Shown one piece after another: positions 1 through 5,718 of a DNA stretch of 7,001 bases. The stretch lies in assembly GCA_945952425.1 (NCBI GenBank), contig CAMFIX010000156.1:1-7001 (forward strand), written 5' to 3'. This DNA comes from an uncultured Pseudorhodobacter sp. (GTDB taxonomy: Bacteria > Pseudomonadota > Alphaproteobacteria > Rhodobacterales > Rhodobacteraceae). The notes under the pieces were generated by a model that was not told the origin of the DNA, searched no databases, and worked only from the letters and a program-made list of their open reading frames with translations. Positions within the stretch are counted from its first letter, which is position 1. Every line of letters starts with the position of its first letter. The position numbers and the translations under genes were made by a program.

Positions 1-534
1 GGCCTTGGCGATGGGGATGCCGAATTTGTTCTCTTTCTTGCCGGTCGCGATCTTCTCATGGGTCTTGGCATCGACGTCCGGGTTCACCCGCAGAGTGATC
101 GGGGCAGTGGCGCCCATGGCCTGGGCGACGTCGCTCAGGGCCAGCAGCTCGGGCTCCGATTCCACGTTGAACTGCCGGATGCCATGGGTCAGCGCGAAGG
201 CCATCTCCTCGCGCGTCTTGCCGACGCCGGAAAAGACGATCCGGTCGCCCGGCACGCCCGCCGCCAGCGCCCGGCGGTATTCCCCGCCCGAGACGACATC
301 CATCCCCGCGCCGAGGTCGCCCAAAAGCTTCAGCACGGCGAGGTTCGACAGCGACTTGATGGCGAAGCAGACGGTATGGGGCAGGGGCGCCAGCGCCTCG
401 GTGAAAAGCTTGTAATGCCGGGTCAGGGTGGCGGCGGAATAGACGTAGAAGGGCGTGCCGACACTGCGCGCGATCTCGGCCAGGTCGACGTTCTCGGCAT
501 GCAACCGGCCGTTTTGATAGATGAAGTGATCCAT
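1..534 (-). CDS. lysA: Diaminopimelate decarboxylase, N-terminal part (cut by window edge)
   Basis: This PLP enzyme converts meso-diaminopimelate to L-lysine and CO2, the last step of lysine biosynthesis, in the cytoplasm. The 178 visible residues cover the start of the alanine-racemase-like barrel. The segment CFAIKSLSN (about residues 56-64) carries the PLP-binding lysine, K60. HGIRQFNVES (about 118-127) and RVNPDVDAKTHEKIATGKK (about 149-167) are typical of LysA. Family members are usually about 420 residues, so more than half lies beyond the left edge; no frame break is visible in the part present. The ATG at 534 is supported by an AGGAGG ribosome site (539-544, reverse strand) four bases upstream. 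Its usual neighbours in alphaproteobacteria, argH and a tiny lipoprotein gene, lie upstream on the same strand, here separated by an ATP-grasp gene and a 271-bp gap holding two repeat copies. That gap makes a promoter of its own likely, but I found no convincing one. Confidence 0.96.
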   Translation of the reverse strand, partial: MDHFIYQNGRLHAENVDLAEIARSVGTPFYVYSAATLTRHYKLFTEALAPLPHTVCFAIKSLSNLAVLKLLGDLGAGMDVVSGGEYRRALAAGVPGDRIVFSGVGKTREEMAFALTHGIRQFNVESEPELLALSDVAQAMGATAPITLRVNPDVDAKTHEKIATGKKENKFGIPIAKA

Positions 535-574
535 GGCGCCTCCTGGTCTGGCGCCCCTTCTATCAGAAGCATCT

Positions 575-633
575 CCCTTGTCCACGCGGGCCAACAAGGG
601 CCTCCGGCGGGGATATTTGGAGACCCGTGAATT
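575..633 (+). repeat. Diverged copy of the GGATATTT intergenic repeat with its hairpin
   Basis: The 7-bp arms CCCTTGT (575-581) and ACAAGGG (594-600) can form a hairpin. They are followed by CCTCCGGCGGGGATATTT (601-618) and GGAGACCCGTGAA. The layout, a hairpin and then a C/G-rich stretch, GGATATTT, GA-CC and TGAA, matches the better-preserved copies at 675-798 and 4256-4362, but this copy lacks their first G/C hairpin and is more diverged. It lies in the lysA upstream region on the strand opposite lysA, facing the second copy. I recall cctccggcggggatattt stretches as common between genes in Rhodobacteraceae. Function is unknown; transcript-end or mRNA-stability roles are guesses. Confidence 0.6.
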
Positions 634-674
634 GGATGTGCGCGCAGGGCGTCGGCGGAGCACCTCGTCCCGCT

Positions 675-798
675 TTCATTGGTCGACAAATATCCACGGG
701 GATTTTCAAGGTGTGCCACTTGGTTCGCCACTGGTTCAAGAAACAAGTGGCATGGTGGGCCCCTTGAAGCAGGGGGTCCGGGGGGCGGCAGCCCCCCG
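675..798 (-). repeat. Composite folded intergenic repeat downstream of the ATP-grasp gene
   Basis: Read on the minus strand, starting 7 bp after the ATP-grasp stop, three parts follow one another. First is an 8-bp G/C hairpin (arms 779-786 and 791-798, loop of 4). Second is a two-level stem: outer arms TTCAAGG (705-711) and CCTTGAA (762-768), inner arms TGCCACTTG (714-722) and CAAGTGGCA (744-752). Third is a 27-base core (675-701) containing CCCCGTGGATATTT and ACCAATGAA. The core matches the copy downstream of the TlpA-like gene (4336-4362) at 25 of 27 bases. The position right after a stop codon suggests a terminator or 3'-end structure, but there is no clear U-tract straight after a stem, so a classical intrinsic terminator is not shown. 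Confidence 0.75.
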
Positions 799-805
799 CT
801 TGGGA

Positions 806-1996
806 TCAGACCCGCGCCTGGTCTTTCAGATAGCTCTTGTAGGCCTTGCCCCGCCCGGCCAGGATCGCGGCATTGCGCGCCTCGACCTCGGTGAAGACGG
901 CGCGGAAATCGGGGTTCAGGGCGCCGCGGTCGTGGCTCAGCTGATAGAGCATGTGGCCGGTGTTCTCGTTGCACTCGATCAGCCGCGCGCCGCCTTCGGC
1001 CAAGGCGATATCCCAGCCCAGGACGCCGTTGACCGGCAGCGAGGCGTGCAGGCTCAGCGCCAGATCGACCGCCGCGCGATACTGCGGCAAGGGCTGGCCG
1101 ACCAGCGCCGCGCCAGTGACCGGGTGGCGCTCGACCCATTGCGTCGCAAGCCCCGTCCCCAGCCGCACCTTGCGCACGATGCCCCCCGCATCGACCGCCG
1201 CGATCAGGCTGCCCTCCTGCCAGAAATTGTCCGAGACCGCGGTCGGCGAGGGCAGTTTCCAGCAGGAATACAAGAGCTCGGGCGTGCCCGTGCGGTTCAC
1301 CGTCACCACCCGCAGGGTCGAGACCGCGTCGGTCCCGGTCATCGCCTTGACCTCGGGGGCGACCGCCACCGCGTCCTGGAAGACGTAGCCTTCCTCGTCA
1401 TTGCCCGCGATCTCGGCGGCCAGCCGGGAAAGCGCGATACGCCCGCGCGGCAGGATCGCCTCGTCGCCCTCCACCCCCTCGATCCGCACCGAGCCCTTGG
1501 CCTGCTGCCCCCGGATCGGCTTGCCGAACAGCGGGAAGCGCGCCTCGGTCCGCAGGAAGCCTTCGACCTCGGCGGCGCTGCGCAGCGTCTTCAGCGCGCC
1601 GAACCCGCGGGAGGGCGAGAAGGCCGCCTGCACCCGGGTCGTCGGCAATCCCAGCCCCGCGGCATAGGTGGTAAAGGCCAGCTTGTCGCCCAGGAAGCCG
1701 CGCATATGGGTGACGGCGGGCGGCGCCAGCCGCATGTTCAGCGCGAAACTGCCGCGGTCGCCGACGTATTCCTTCTTTTGCGCCCATGTCAGATCGGGCC
1801 GCCACAGCTGGAATTCGTAATATTCCCCCACCGCGAGCCGCCCCTCGGCGCGGCCGAGCCGCCAGATCTCGGTGAACTGCTTCAGCGGCGAGACCTTGGC
1901 CTTGCGGCTGACCTCGACCATGGCGGATTGGCTGGCACCGGCGACATGGTCATGTGTGCCGGTCAGGGCTTGCGGGGTGGCGGTCTGGGCGGTCAT
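806..1996 (-). CDS. Sugar-transfer-associated ATP-grasp domain protein
   Basis: This is a 396-residue protein without a signal peptide or membrane segments. It resembles the ATP-grasp family found near polysaccharide and sugar-transfer genes (Pfam ATPgrasp_ST type). ATP-grasp enzymes join a carboxylate to an amine, thiol or similar group through an acyl-phosphate. Visible family marks are FGKP (157-160, ATP-contacting K159), a loop around GQQAKGS, the STLRVVTV strand (226-233), and GWDIALAEGG (327-336) followed by ECN (E341, N343), the usual metal-binding acid and asparagine. Substrate and product are unknown; acylation of a cell-surface glycan is only an inference from the family. I start it at the ATG at 1996 because GGAG (2003-2006) lies six bases upstream. 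The longer option at 2083 falls inside a palindrome and has no good ribosome site. It sits between the lipoprotein gene (106-bp gap) and lysA (271-bp gap), where related genomes usually have no gene, so it may be an insertion with its own promoter. Confidence 0.85.
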   Translation of the reverse strand: MTAQTATPQALTGTHDHVAGASQSAMVEVSRKAKVSPLKQFTEIWRLGRAEGRLAVGEYYEFQLWRPDLTWAQKKEYVGDRGSFALNMRLAPPAVTHMRGFLGDKLAFTTYAAGLGLPTTRVQAAFSPSRGFGALKTLRSAAEVEGFLRTEARFPLFGKPIRGQQAKGSVRIEGVEGDEAILPRGRIALSRLAAEIAGNDEEGYVFQDAVAVAPEVKAMTGTDAVSTLRVVTVNRTGTPELLYSCWKLPSPTAVSDNFWQEGSLIAAVDAGGIVRKVRLGTGLATQWVERHPVTGAALVGQPLPQYRAAVDLALSLHASLPVNGVLGWDIALAEGGARLIECNENTGHMLYQLSHDRGALNPDFRAVFTEVEARNAAILAGRGKAYKSYLKDQARV

Positions 1997-2051
1997 CTGG
2001 GGCTCCGCTGCATTGTTTCTGATTGGGAAACTGCGCGCGGATTTGGGGGAA

Positions 2052-2088
2052 ATTATGGCGAAATGCGGGTGGGATCGCCGCATTTCGC
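2052..2088 (-). promoter_or_regulatory. 11-bp palindrome beside a -10-like hexamer, upstream of the ATP-grasp gene
   Basis: GCGAAATGCGG (2058-2068) and CCGCATTTCGC (2078-2088) are perfect inverted arms around a 9-base centre. On the minus strand the second arm is followed one base further on by CATAAT (2057-2052), five of six matches to a sigma70 -10 box. No -35 box stands at the right distance, and the palindrome covers that place. This fits a promoter controlled by a DNA-binding protein at the -35 region, giving a leader of roughly 50 bases before the ATG at 1996. It could instead be an RNA hairpin ending or attenuating the argH-lipoprotein transcript, although no U-tract follows. The dyad is certain; the role is not. 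Confidence 0.45.
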
Positions 2089-2102
2089 TGCAAGTCGAAG
2101 GG

Positions 2103-2237
2103 TTACATCGACCCGGTTACCCCGGCGGTGGCGGTGCCGGTGACCGCGACGCCGGAGGCGGGGGCCTCGGGCGCGCCAGAGGCGCCGCAGGCGGCGAGAA
2201 GCAGCAGAAGGGCAAGGGCTTGGAAGGCGGGTTTCAT
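2103..2237 (-). CDS. Tiny lipoprotein (44 aa), LptM/YifL-like
   Basis: The reading frame encodes 44 residues starting MKPAFQALALLLLLAACGAS. A short positive start, a leucine-rich hydrophobic stretch and the lipobox LAAC (Cys17) mark it as a lipoprotein, to be lipidated on that cysteine. The remaining roughly 27 residues are rich in Ala, Gly, Pro, Thr and Ser. Tiny lipoproteins of this kind (Pfam LPAM_2/YifL type) sit next to lysA or argH in many proteobacteria. The E. coli member, LptM, helps mature the LptD outer-membrane LPS translocon; whether this one does so is inferred from size, lipobox and position only. It starts 39 bp after the argH stop on the same strand, so it is probably cotranscribed with argH. 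The ribosome site is weak (GAAAG), in keeping with coupling to argH or low expression. It is easily missed by gene callers because of its size. Confidence 0.85.
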   Translation of the reverse strand: MKPAFQALALLLLLAACGASGAPEAPASGVAVTGTATAGVTGSM

Positions 2238-2276
2238 GCGTTTGCTTTCGAAAAGGGGTTGCGTCGTGGGCAAATC

Positions 2277-3689
2277 TTAACCCTGACCCAGCGCCGCTTT
2301 CCAGCGCGTCACTTGCGCCTTGACCTGATCCGGCGCCGTTCCGCCATAGCTGACGCGCGAGCGGACGGAATTGTCGACGCCCAGCACCGAATAGACCTCT
2401 TGCGTGATGCCGGGATGGGCCGAGGTCAGCTCGGCCAGCGAGAGGTCGGGCAGGTCGCAGCCCTTCTGTTCCGCCAGCGCCACAAGGCGCCCCGTCACAT
2501 GATGCGCCTCGCGGAAGGGGAGCCCCAGCGCGCGGACCAGCCAGTCGGCCAGGTCGGTCGCGGTGGAGAAACCGCTGGCCGCCGCCGCCCGCAGTGTGTC
2601 CTTCTGCGCGGTCATGTCGCTGACCATGCCGGTCATGGCAGCGAGCGCCAGCATCAGGGTGTCGGCGGCGTCGAAGACCTGCTCCTTGTCTTCCTGCATG
2701 TCCTTGGAATAGGTCAGCGGCAGGCCCTTCATCACGGTGAACAGCGCCACCGTGGCCCCCAGAATCCGCCCGATCTTGGCGCGCAGCAGTTCCGCCGCAT
2801 CGGGGTTTTTCTTCTGCGGCATGATGCTGCTGCCCGTCGTCCACTTGTCCGACAGCTTGACGAAGCGGAACTGGGCGGTGGACCAGATCACGAGTTCCTC
2901 GGCAAAGCGCGACAGGTGGGTGGCGCAGATGGCCGAGGCCGAGAGGAACTCCAGCGCGAAATCGCGGTCGCTGACCGAATCCAGGCTGTTGGCCGTCGGG
3001 CGGTCAAAGCCCAAGGCCGCCGCCGTGGCATGGCGGTCGATGGGAAAGCCCGTGCCCGCCAGCGCCGCCGCGCCGAGGGGGCATTCGTTCATCCGGCGAC
3101 GGGCATCTTCGAACCGCCCCCGGTCGCGGGCCAACATCTCGACATAGGCCAGCATGTGATGGCCCCAGGTGACGGGCTGGGCGGTTTGCAGATGGGTGAA
3201 GCCCGGCATGATCCAGTCGGCCCCGGCCTCGGCCTGGGCCAGGAAGGCCTGCATCAGCGCCGTCAGCCCGGCAATCGCCGCATCGCATTGATCGCGCACC
3301 CAAAGCCGGAAATCGACCGCCACCTGGTCATTGCGCGAGCGGCCGGTGTGGAGGCGCTTGCCCGCCTCGCCGATCCGCTCGGTCAGGCGCGCCTCGATGT
3401 TCAGGTGGATGTCCTCCAGCGCGTCCGAGAAGGGGAACTGCCCCGCCTCGATCTCTGACAGGATCGTGAGAAGACCTGTCCTGATCGCCGTGGCATCCTC
3501 GGGGCTGATGATGCCTTGGGCGGCCAGCATGGCGGCATGGGCGCGGCTGCCCGCGATATCCTGCGCGTAAAGCCGCTGGTCGAACGAGATCGAGGCGTTG
3601 ATGGCCGTCATGATCGCATCGGGGCCGGTGGCAAAGCGACCGCCCCACATGCTATTGGCGGATTTGTCCTTGTTGGAATCCCGGGTCAT
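2277..3689 (-). CDS. argH: Argininosuccinate lyase
   Basis: This cytoplasmic enzyme splits argininosuccinate into arginine and fumarate, the last step of arginine biosynthesis; it works as a homotetramer of the fumarase/aspartase superfamily. At 470 residues it has the normal length. Family motifs are all present: the N-terminal MWGGRF (14-19), HTGRSRNDQ (114-122), THLQTAQP (165-172, with H166) and the mobile catalytic loop GSSIMPQKKNPD (286-297). The ATG at 3689 follows GAAAGGGG (3703-3696) by six bases. A longer reading from 3761 would run through the oppositely oriented TlpA-like start and adds no family sequence. Start codons of argH and the divergent TlpA-like gene are separated by 23 bp, so the argH promoter must lie inside that neighbour's coding sequence; a candidate is at 3735-3762. 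The downstream lipoprotein gene is probably in the same transcript. All key residues are intact. Confidence 0.98.
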   Translation of the reverse strand: MTRDSNKDKSANSMWGGRFATGPDAIMTAINASISFDQRLYAQDIAGSRAHAAMLAAQGIISPEDATAIRTGLLTILSEIEAGQFPFSDALEDIHLNIEARLTERIGEAGKRLHTGRSRNDQVAVDFRLWVRDQCDAAIAGLTALMQAFLAQAEAGADWIMPGFTHLQTAQPVTWGHHMLAYVEMLARDRGRFEDARRRMNECPLGAAALAGTGFPIDRHATAAALGFDRPTANSLDSVSDRDFALEFLSASAICATHLSRFAEELVIWSTAQFRFVKLSDKWTTGSSIMPQKKNPDAAELLRAKIGRILGATVALFTVMKGLPLTYSKDMQEDKEQVFDAADTLMLALAAMTGMVSDMTAQKDTLRAAAASGFSTATDLADWLVRALGLPFREAHHVTGRLVALAEQKGCDLPDLSLAELTSAHPGITQEVYSVLGVDNSVRSRVSYGGTAPDQVKAQVTRWKAALGQG

Positions 3690-3712
3690 GTGCGGCCCCT
3701 TTCGGAGGTAAG

Positions 3713-4255
3713 ATGCGGATCGTTCGGGCGGCTGTTTATACGCTGGCGCTGGCCAGTGCAAACTTGGGCTTTGCAGGGGGGGCGCTGGCGGGGATCGACC
3801 CGGCCCTGGTGACCGGCGCGATGGAAAAGCTGGTCCCTTCGGACCCCAGGCCTTTGCCCGACCTGCCCCTGGTGGCGATGGACGATGCCACCGCGGCCCT
3901 GCCCAAGGGCAAGTGGCAGCTGGTGAACCTGTGGGCCACCTGGTGCGTGCCCTGCCGCGAGGAGATGCCCGCGCTGGAGAAGCTCGCCGTGGCCATGCCC
4001 GACCTGCAGGTGACCGCCGTGGCCGTGGGGCCGAACCCGGTGCCGAAGATCAAGTCCTTCCTCGATGAGGTCGGCGTCAGTCATATCGGCGTCTTGCGCG
4101 ACCCGAACCAGCAGTTCGCGCGGGCGATGGGGGTTCTGGGCCTGCCGGTGACGGTGATCGTCAATCCCGAGGGGCAAGAGGTGGCGCGGCTGATCGGCGG
4201 GGCGGATTGGGGCTCGGCCGAGGCCATGGCGGTGCTGAAGGCGGCGATGGAATAG
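3713..4255 (+). CDS. Secreted TlpA-family thiol-disulfide oxidoreductase
   Basis: This is a periplasmic thioredoxin-fold protein that probably reduces disulfides in exported proteins, as TlpA/CcmG/ResA-type proteins do in cytochrome maturation. Residues 1-26 look like a signal peptide (MRIVRAAVYTLALASA..., cleavage likely after ALA, residue 26) and have no lipobox. The active site is WATWCVPC (74-81, cysteines 78 and 81). The partner cis-proline is in GLPVTV (P145). Total length is 180 residues, normal for a single-domain member. GGAGG (3704-3708) precedes the ATG by four bases. It diverges from argH across a 23-bp gap, a pairing common in alphaproteobacteria, though no direct biochemical link to arginine synthesis is established. 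A folded repeat element begins immediately after its stop. Its specific partner protein is not visible from this window. Confidence 0.93.
   Translation: MRIVRAAVYTLALASANLGFAGGALAGIDPALVTGAMEKLVPSDPRPLPDLPLVAMDDATAALPKGKWQLVNLWATWCVPCREEMPALEKLAVAMPDLQVTAVAVGPNPVPKIKSFLDEVGVSHIGVLRDPNQQFARAMGVLGLPVTVIVNPEGQEVARLIGGADWGSAEAMAVLKAAME
3735..3762 (-). promoter_or_regulatory. Candidate sigma70 promoter for argH inside the TlpA-like gene
   Basis: On the minus strand TTTGCA (3762-3757) and TATAAA (3740-3735) are separated by 16 bp, giving a plausible -35/-10 pair. Transcription would begin near 3728, leaving a leader of about 40 bases before the argH ATG at 3689. The site overlaps codons for the signal peptide of the divergent TlpA-like protein. 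With only 23 bp between the genes, some such overlap is unavoidable. The exact pair is a pattern match only. Confidence 0.4.
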
Positions 4256-4362
4256 CCGGGGGGCTTGCCAGGCCCCCGGACCCCCCGGCCCAAAGGGGCC
4301 CAGGGGCCCCTTTGGAAACCCCGCCCCTTTGGAAACCCCGTGGATATTTTTGGACCAATGAA
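4256..4362 (+). repeat. Composite folded intergenic repeat downstream of the TlpA-like gene
   Basis: It starts directly after the TAG stop. A G/C hairpin comes first (arms GGGGGC 4259-4264 and GCCCCC 4272-4277). A perfect 12-bp stem follows, CCAAAGGGGCCC (4290-4301) and GGGCCCCTTTGG (4304-4315), with only two bases between the arms. Then a 17-base unit, CCCCTTTGGAAACCCCG, occurs twice in tandem (4307-4323 and 4324-4340). The last part is a 27-base core (4336-4362) containing GTGGATATTTTTGGACC and AATGAA. The order of parts equals that of the copy after the ATP-grasp gene, and both are oriented with the preceding gene. A transcript-end structure is likely, but the T-run sits inside the core about 30 bases beyond the strong stem, so this is not a textbook terminator. 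Confidence 0.75.
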
Positions 4363-4412
4363 TGGACTTGGGGGCGCCGGTGTGTAGCTTGGGCGCAAAG
4401 CGGGAGGGTTTC

Positions 4413-5627
4413 ATGGATCGTTGGACGGACAAGGCTTTGCATCGCGACTGGCTGCGGGGCCAGGCGGCGGGGTTATGGGATTTCTTCCAGGCGGGGTTCA
4501 TCGACCCTTCGGGCGGGTTCTATGACCTCGCGCCCTGGGGGCGGCCCCTGGATGCCGGCGGGCAGGTGCATCCGATCCACATTGCCGGGCGGGCGGTGCA
4601 TTGCTTTGCCATCGGACAGCTTCTGGGGCGGCCGGGCTCGGCTTCGGTGGTGGATCACGGGATGGAGATCCTCTGGCGCCAGCACCGTGACACCGCGAAC
4701 GGCGGTTACTTCTGGTCGGTCAAGAATGGGCCCGTCGATGCCAACAAGCAGGGCTATGGCCATGCCTTCGTGCTGCTGGCAGCCTCGTCGGCCAAGCTGG
4801 TGGGGCATCCTTTGGCCGATGCGATGCTGGCGGATATCACCGAAGTGCTGGAGCGCCGCTTCTGGGAGGAAAAGCACGGCGCCATCGCCGAGGAATTCAC
4901 CGCCGACTGGCAGCCGCTGGAGGGCGGCACCTACCGCGGGCAGAACTCCAACATGCACCTGACCGAGGCCCTGATGGCGGCTTATGAGGCCACCGGCGAG
5001 GGCGAATACCTGCGGAAAGCCAAGCGGATTGCCGAGCGGGTCATCGGCAGCTCGGCCCGGGCCTGCGGCTGGCGGGTGGGCGAGCATTTCACCGCCGACT
5101 GGCAGCTGGACCGCGATTACTACCACGTCAACGAGATGTTCCGCCCGGCCGGAACCACGCCGGGCCATGCGCTGGAATGGACGCGGCTGATCCTGCAGCT
5201 TTGGGTTCTGGACGGCAGGCGCGAGGCCTGGATGGTCGAGGCGGCGGAGGGGCTTTTCGCCCAGGCCATGGCCTTGGGCTGGGACAAGGCGAAGGGCGGC
5301 TTCTTCTATACGCTCGACTGGGAAAACCGGCCTGCCAAGCGGATGAAGCTGTGGTGGCCCCTCTGCGAGGGCGCTGCGGCGGCGCATTGGCTGAACGAGA
5401 TCGCGCCCAAGCCGGAATGGGAAGCGGCCTACCGCCAGATCTGGGATGTCATCGGCGCCCATTTCGTCGACCGCGAGCATGGCGGCTGGCACGAGGAACG
5501 CACCGAGGCGCTGGGACCGTCCTACGGGCTTTTCCCCGGCAAGGGCGACATCTACCACGCGCTGCAGGCCTGCCTGATCCCGCTTTACCCGGCGGTTGGC
5601 AGTTTGACGCGGGCGATCGCGGGGTGA
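4413..5627 (+). CDS. AGE-family sugar epimerase/isomerase (YihS / mannose isomerase type)
   Basis: This is a 404-residue cytoplasmic enzyme of the N-acylglucosamine 2-epimerase superfamily, an (alpha/alpha)6 barrel. Members either epimerise N-acetylglucosamine or cellobiose at C2, or interconvert free aldoses and ketoses such as mannose, fructose and glucose. Three histidines used by YihS-type isomerases have clear counterparts: NSNMHLTEA (H172), PGHALEW (H242) and GDIYHALQ (H372). HIAGRAVHCFA (R60, H63), YRGQNSNMH and KLWWPLCEG (E309) fit the same group. This points to an aldose-ketose isomerase acting on mannose/fructose or a relative, but the substrate cannot be read from sequence. The ATG at 4413 has GGGAGG (4402-4407) in front of it. 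The earlier ATG at 4362 lies in the repeat core and has no ribosome site. It converges with an aldo/keto reductase and stands near LacI-type operators, which fits sugar metabolism. An E. coli-style sulfoquinovose pathway is not supported by the neighbours. Confidence 0.9.
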   Translation: MDRWTDKALHRDWLRGQAAGLWDFFQAGFIDPSGGFYDLAPWGRPLDAGGQVHPIHIAGRAVHCFAIGQLLGRPGSASVVDHGMEILWRQHRDTANGGYFWSVKNGPVDANKQGYGHAFVLLAASSAKLVGHPLADAMLADITEVLERRFWEEKHGAIAEEFTADWQPLEGGTYRGQNSNMHLTEALMAAYEATGEGEYLRKAKRIAERVIGSSARACGWRVGEHFTADWQLDRDYYHVNEMFRPAGTTPGHALEWTRLILQLWVLDGRREAWMVEAAEGLFAQAMALGWDKAKGGFFYTLDWENRPAKRMKLWWPLCEGAAAAHWLNEIAPKPEWEAAYRQIWDVIGAHFVDREHGGWHEERTEALGPSYGLFPGKGDIYHALQACLIPLYPAVGSLTRAIAG

Positions 5628-5632
5628 GGGAG

Positions 5633-5709
5633 GAGTCGGGGTAACCCCCGACCTACGCAGGCCAGGCGCTCCGGCAAAAAGGCGTAGGTCGGGGCCTGCG
5701 CCCCGACTC
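5633..5709. terminator. Nested inverted repeat, probable bidirectional terminator
   Basis: This lies between two converging genes. The outer arms are GAGTCGGGG (5633-5641) and CCCCGACTC (5701-5709). The inner arms are CCCCGACCTACGC (5646-5658) and GCGTAGGTCGGGG (5682-5694), around a 23-base loop with an A-run (5676-5680). Each half can also fold alone: GTCGGGG (5635-5641) with CCCCGAC (5646-5652), and GTCGGGG (5688-5694) with CCCCGAC (5701-5707). The two halves are thus inverted copies of one unit, GTCGGGG-spacer-CCCCGACCTACG. Convergent placement and symmetry suggest termination for both the AGE gene and the reductase. There is no U-tract directly after either stem, so the evidence is structural. 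Similar GGTCGGGG/CCCCGACC dyads are, as I recall, common between genes in Rhodobacteraceae. Confidence 0.6.
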
Positions 5710-5718
5710 TCCCGGCCT

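Noticed and set aside
575..798. CRISPR-like or mobile-element origin for the repeats before lysA
   Set aside because: There is no regular repeat-spacer array, transposase or target-site duplication; the copies are inverted, structured and diverged.
1997..2083. Longer N-terminus for the ATP-grasp protein from the ATG at 2083
   Set aside because: That start lies within the 11-bp palindrome and lacks a ribosome site, while the ATG at 1996 has GGAG at good spacing.
533..2143. 536-codon plus-strand open frame across the lysA gap and the ATP-grasp gene
   Set aside because: It is antisense to a gene with clear ATP-grasp motifs, and its translation is a low-complexity, Arg/Gly/Ala-rich product typical of GC-rich shadow frames.
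1872..3458. 528-codon plus-strand open frame opposite argH and the lipoprotein gene
   Set aside because: It lies opposite an intact argH with all catalytic motifs. The product is Arg/Gln/Gly-rich without any domain; long antisense frames are expected at this GC content.
4362..4412. Longer N-terminus for the AGE protein from the ATG at 4362
   Set aside because: The ATG is part of the repeat core and has no ribosome site; the ATG at 4413 has GGGAGG in front of it.
4473..5558. 361-codon minus-strand open frame opposite the AGE gene
   Set aside because: It is a shadow of the AGE gene, with no ribosome site and no recognisable motif.
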